Below, piece after piece: positions 62,449-64,000 of a stretch of DNA of 64,000 nucleotides. Every line of letters starts with the position of its first letter. Positions within the stretch are counted from its first letter, which is position 1. Location of the stretch: assembly GCF_008477545.1 (NCBI RefSeq), contig NZ_VORA01000001.1:992001-1056000 (forward strand), written 5' to 3'. The DNA comes from Roseibium aestuarii. GTDB lineage: Bacteria; Pseudomonadota; Alphaproteobacteria; Rhizobiales; Stappiaceae. The notes beneath the pieces were generated by a model. The model made no database searches, was not told the DNA's origin, and saw only the letters and a program-made list of their open reading frames with translations. A program made the translations under genes and the position numbers.

Positions 62449-63858
62449 ATGGACGTGACGCAGCATTACGATCTCATCGTGATCGGGAGCGGCCCGGCGG
62501 GCCGGCGGGCTGCCATTCAGGCTGCCAAGTTTGGTCGCGAAGTCCTTGTGCTCGAAAAGGGCCGGCGGGTGGGCGGCGTCTCCGTGCACACCGGCACCAT
62601 CCCCTCCAAGACCCTGCGCGAAACGGCCCTGAACCTCACCGGCTGGCGTGAGCGCGGCTTCTACGGGCGATCCTATCGGGTGAAGAAGGACATTTCGGCG
62701 GAAGATCTTCGCGCCCGGCTGCACATCACCCTCGATCATGAGGTCGAGGTTCTGGAGCACCAGTTTGCCCGCAACCGGGTTCAGACCCTGCGTGGCGAAG
62801 CGAAGTTCATCGACCCCAAGACCCTGGAAGTCGTGGGAGACGCGGGCGAGATCCAGCATTACACCGCCGATCGCTTCATCATCGCCGTCGGCACCCGGCC
62901 GTTCCGTCCCGACTACGTGCCCTTCGACGGGGAATATGTGCTCGACAGCGACGAGATCCTGGATCTGAAGGAACTGCCGCGCACCATCGCCGTGATCGGC
63001 GCGGGCGTCATCGGGGTGGAATATGCCACCATCTTCTCCGCGCTCGACGTGAAAGTGACCCTGGTCGAACCGCGCAATTCGATGCTCGACTTCCTCGATC
63101 ACGAGCTGGTGGAGGACTTCACCCACGAGCTGCGGGACCGGGGCATTGCCCTGCGCTTTGGCTCCAAGGTGGAAAAGATCGTCAAGCACGGCCCGGGCGA
63201 CTGCGAAATCTCCCTAGAAGATGGTCGTCTGGTGCGCTCCAATGTGGTGCTCTTTGCCGCCGGGCGCATGGGCGCCACCGCTTCCCTCAATCTGGAAGCC
63301 TGCGGGCTGTCCGTCGACCATCGCGGTCGCATCAAGGTGGATGGCCAGACCTTCCAGTCCGAGGTGCCGCACATCTATGCCGCCGGCGACGTGATCGGCT
63401 TCCCCTCGCTCGCCTCCACCTCCATGGAGCAGGGGCGCATTGCCGCATGTCAGGCTCTGGGCGAGCAGGCCTATGATCCGCCGGAATATTTCCCCTATGG
63501 CATCTATGCCGTGCCGGAAATCTCCACCGTCGGCATGACCGAGGAAGAGGTGCAGAAGCGCGGCATTCCCTATGAATGCGGCATTGCGCGGTTCCGCGAA
63601 ACCTCCCGAGGCCACATCATGGGCCTGAACAACGGCATGCTGAAGATGATCTTCTCCCTGAAGACCCGTCGTCTTCTCGGTTGCCATATTGTTGGCGAAG
63701 GGGCGACCGAACTCGTGCACATCGGTCAGGCGGTTCTGAACCTGCGGGGAACGCTGGAGTATTTCGTCGAGAACACCTTCAACTACCCGACGCTCGCCGA
63801 GGCCTACAAGATCGCCGCCCTCGACGCCTGGAACCGCATGCCGCCGCTCTCCCGCTGA
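62449..63858 (+). CDS. sthA: Soluble pyridine nucleotide transhydrogenase (Si-specific NAD(P)+ transhydrogenase)
   Basis: FAD enzyme that exchanges hydride between NADPH and NAD+, cytoplasmic. FAD site: YDLIVIGSGPAGRRAAIQAAKFGREVLVLEKG. NAD(P) site: IAVIGAGVIGVEYATIFSALDVKVTLVEPRN. The second FAD segment is PHIYAAGDVIGFPSLASTSMEQGRIA; the dimerisation domain ends PTLAEAYKIAALDAWNRM. The redox-active cysteine pair of related disulfide reductases is replaced (VGGVSVHTGTIPSK), which separates SthA from lipoamide or glutathione reductase. The start is ATG 62449 or GTG 62455; AGGA at 62443-62446 is better placed for the GTG. It complements the NADPH-making isocitrate dehydrogenase. Confidence 0.95.
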   Translation: MDVTQHYDLIVIGSGPAGRRAAIQAAKFGREVLVLEKGRRVGGVSVHTGTIPSKTLRETALNLTGWRERGFYGRSYRVKKDISAEDLRARLHITLDHEVEVLEHQFARNRVQTLRGEAKFIDPKTLEVVGDAGEIQHYTADRFIIAVGTRPFRPDYVPFDGEYVLDSDEILDLKELPRTIAVIGAGVIGVEYATIFSALDVKVTLVEPRNSMLDFLDHELVEDFTHELRDRGIALRFGSKVEKIVKHGPGDCEISLEDGRLVRSNVVLFAAGRMGATASLNLEACGLSVDHRGRIKVDGQTFQSEVPHIYAAGDVIGFPSLASTSMEQGRIAACQALGEQAYDPPEYFPYGIYAVPEISTVGMTEEEVQKRGIPYECGIARFRETSRGHIMGLNNGMLKMIFSLKTRRLLGCHIVGEGATELVHIGQAVLNLRGTLEYFVENTFNYPTLAEAYKIAALDAWNRMPPLSR

Positions 63859-63895
63859 GGGAGAACGGGGCAGGCGTCTGGACGTGCGGGAGGTT

Positions 63896-64000
63896 TCAGG
63901 CGAGGCCTTCCCACTGATAGGTGATGGCATTGAGGCCGGCGCCCACCGCCAGAACCTTGATCTTGCGCTTGACGTTGTCCGGCCCGTCAAGGCGATAGAC
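63896..64000 (-). CDS. C-terminal end of an unidentified gene (cut by window edge)
   Basis: An open frame runs in from the right edge for 34 codons and ends in TGA at 63896, with the ending KIKVLAVGAGLNAITYQWEGLA and strong third-position G/C. Tail-to-tail with sthA, 37 bases apart. It is too short for me to identify. Confidence 0.55.
   Translation of the reverse strand, partial: VYRLDGPDNVKRKIKVLAVGAGLNAITYQWEGLA

Overview
The window is a high-GC stretch of an alphaproteobacterial chromosome. The best taxonomic pointers are a fused TrpE-TrpG anthranilate synthase behind a leader peptide with three consecutive Trp codons (the rhizobial arrangement), a monomeric NADP isocitrate dehydrogenase, and many intergenic palindromes of the GTCATCC...GGATCCA type. 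A Rhizobiales-like source is likely; the genus cannot be named from sequence alone. No rRNA, tRNA, CRISPR, phage or insertion sequence was seen. Both ends cut through genes.

Layout. 1-7.0 kb: the end of a class III nucleotide cyclase, then a four-gene oligopeptide/oligosaccharide-type ABC importer (fused ATPase, binding protein, two permeases). 7.2-20.1 kb: small metabolic and regulatory units: methyltransferase, HAD phosphatase, PQQ glucose dehydrogenase, XRE-cupin regulator with a GNAT, monomeric isocitrate dehydrogenase, SDR plus cupin divergent from a LysR regulator, and an aldo/keto reductase behind a MarR-GNAT fusion. Four of these regulators have a convincing dyad beside their own start.

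20.8-32.5 kb is the most unusual part. A tightly packed leftward run (two GT4-type and two MurG-like glycosyltransferases and a deacetylase-like protein) is divergent from a rightward run: an ABC exporter-like protein with a degenerate, interrupted ATPase domain, a stand-alone cyclic-nucleotide-binding domain, an MBL-fold hydrolase and a membrane-bound nucleotide cyclase. I read it as a candidate cyclic-nucleotide-controlled glycan synthesis and export module; the function is inference.

32.5-49.4 kb: lytic transglycosylase, a complete Liv-type branched-chain amino-acid ABC operon, a small exported protein, an LLM flavoenzyme/TetR/Old Yellow Enzyme group sharing three copies of one operator, two tandem membrane GGDEF proteins with ruined active sites, ilvD, a YdjM-like membrane protein and a membrane-anchored AraC regulator. 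49.6-64 kb: exported alpha/beta hydrolase, MTA/SAH nucleosidase, a small exported protein, an exported caspase-like protein, two PRC-barrel proteins (one with four GDANG repeats), trpE(G) with its attenuator, an exported beta-barrel-like protein, a second LLM flavoenzyme, an intact GGDEF-EAL protein paired with a cysteine-free molybdopterin-domain protein, soluble transhydrogenase, and the tail of one more gene.

Large gene-free gaps are mostly filled by one family of paired palindromic repeats, including a mosaic block of about 200 bases present twice. Starts were chosen from ribosome-binding sites and family alignments recalled from memory; no database search was possible.
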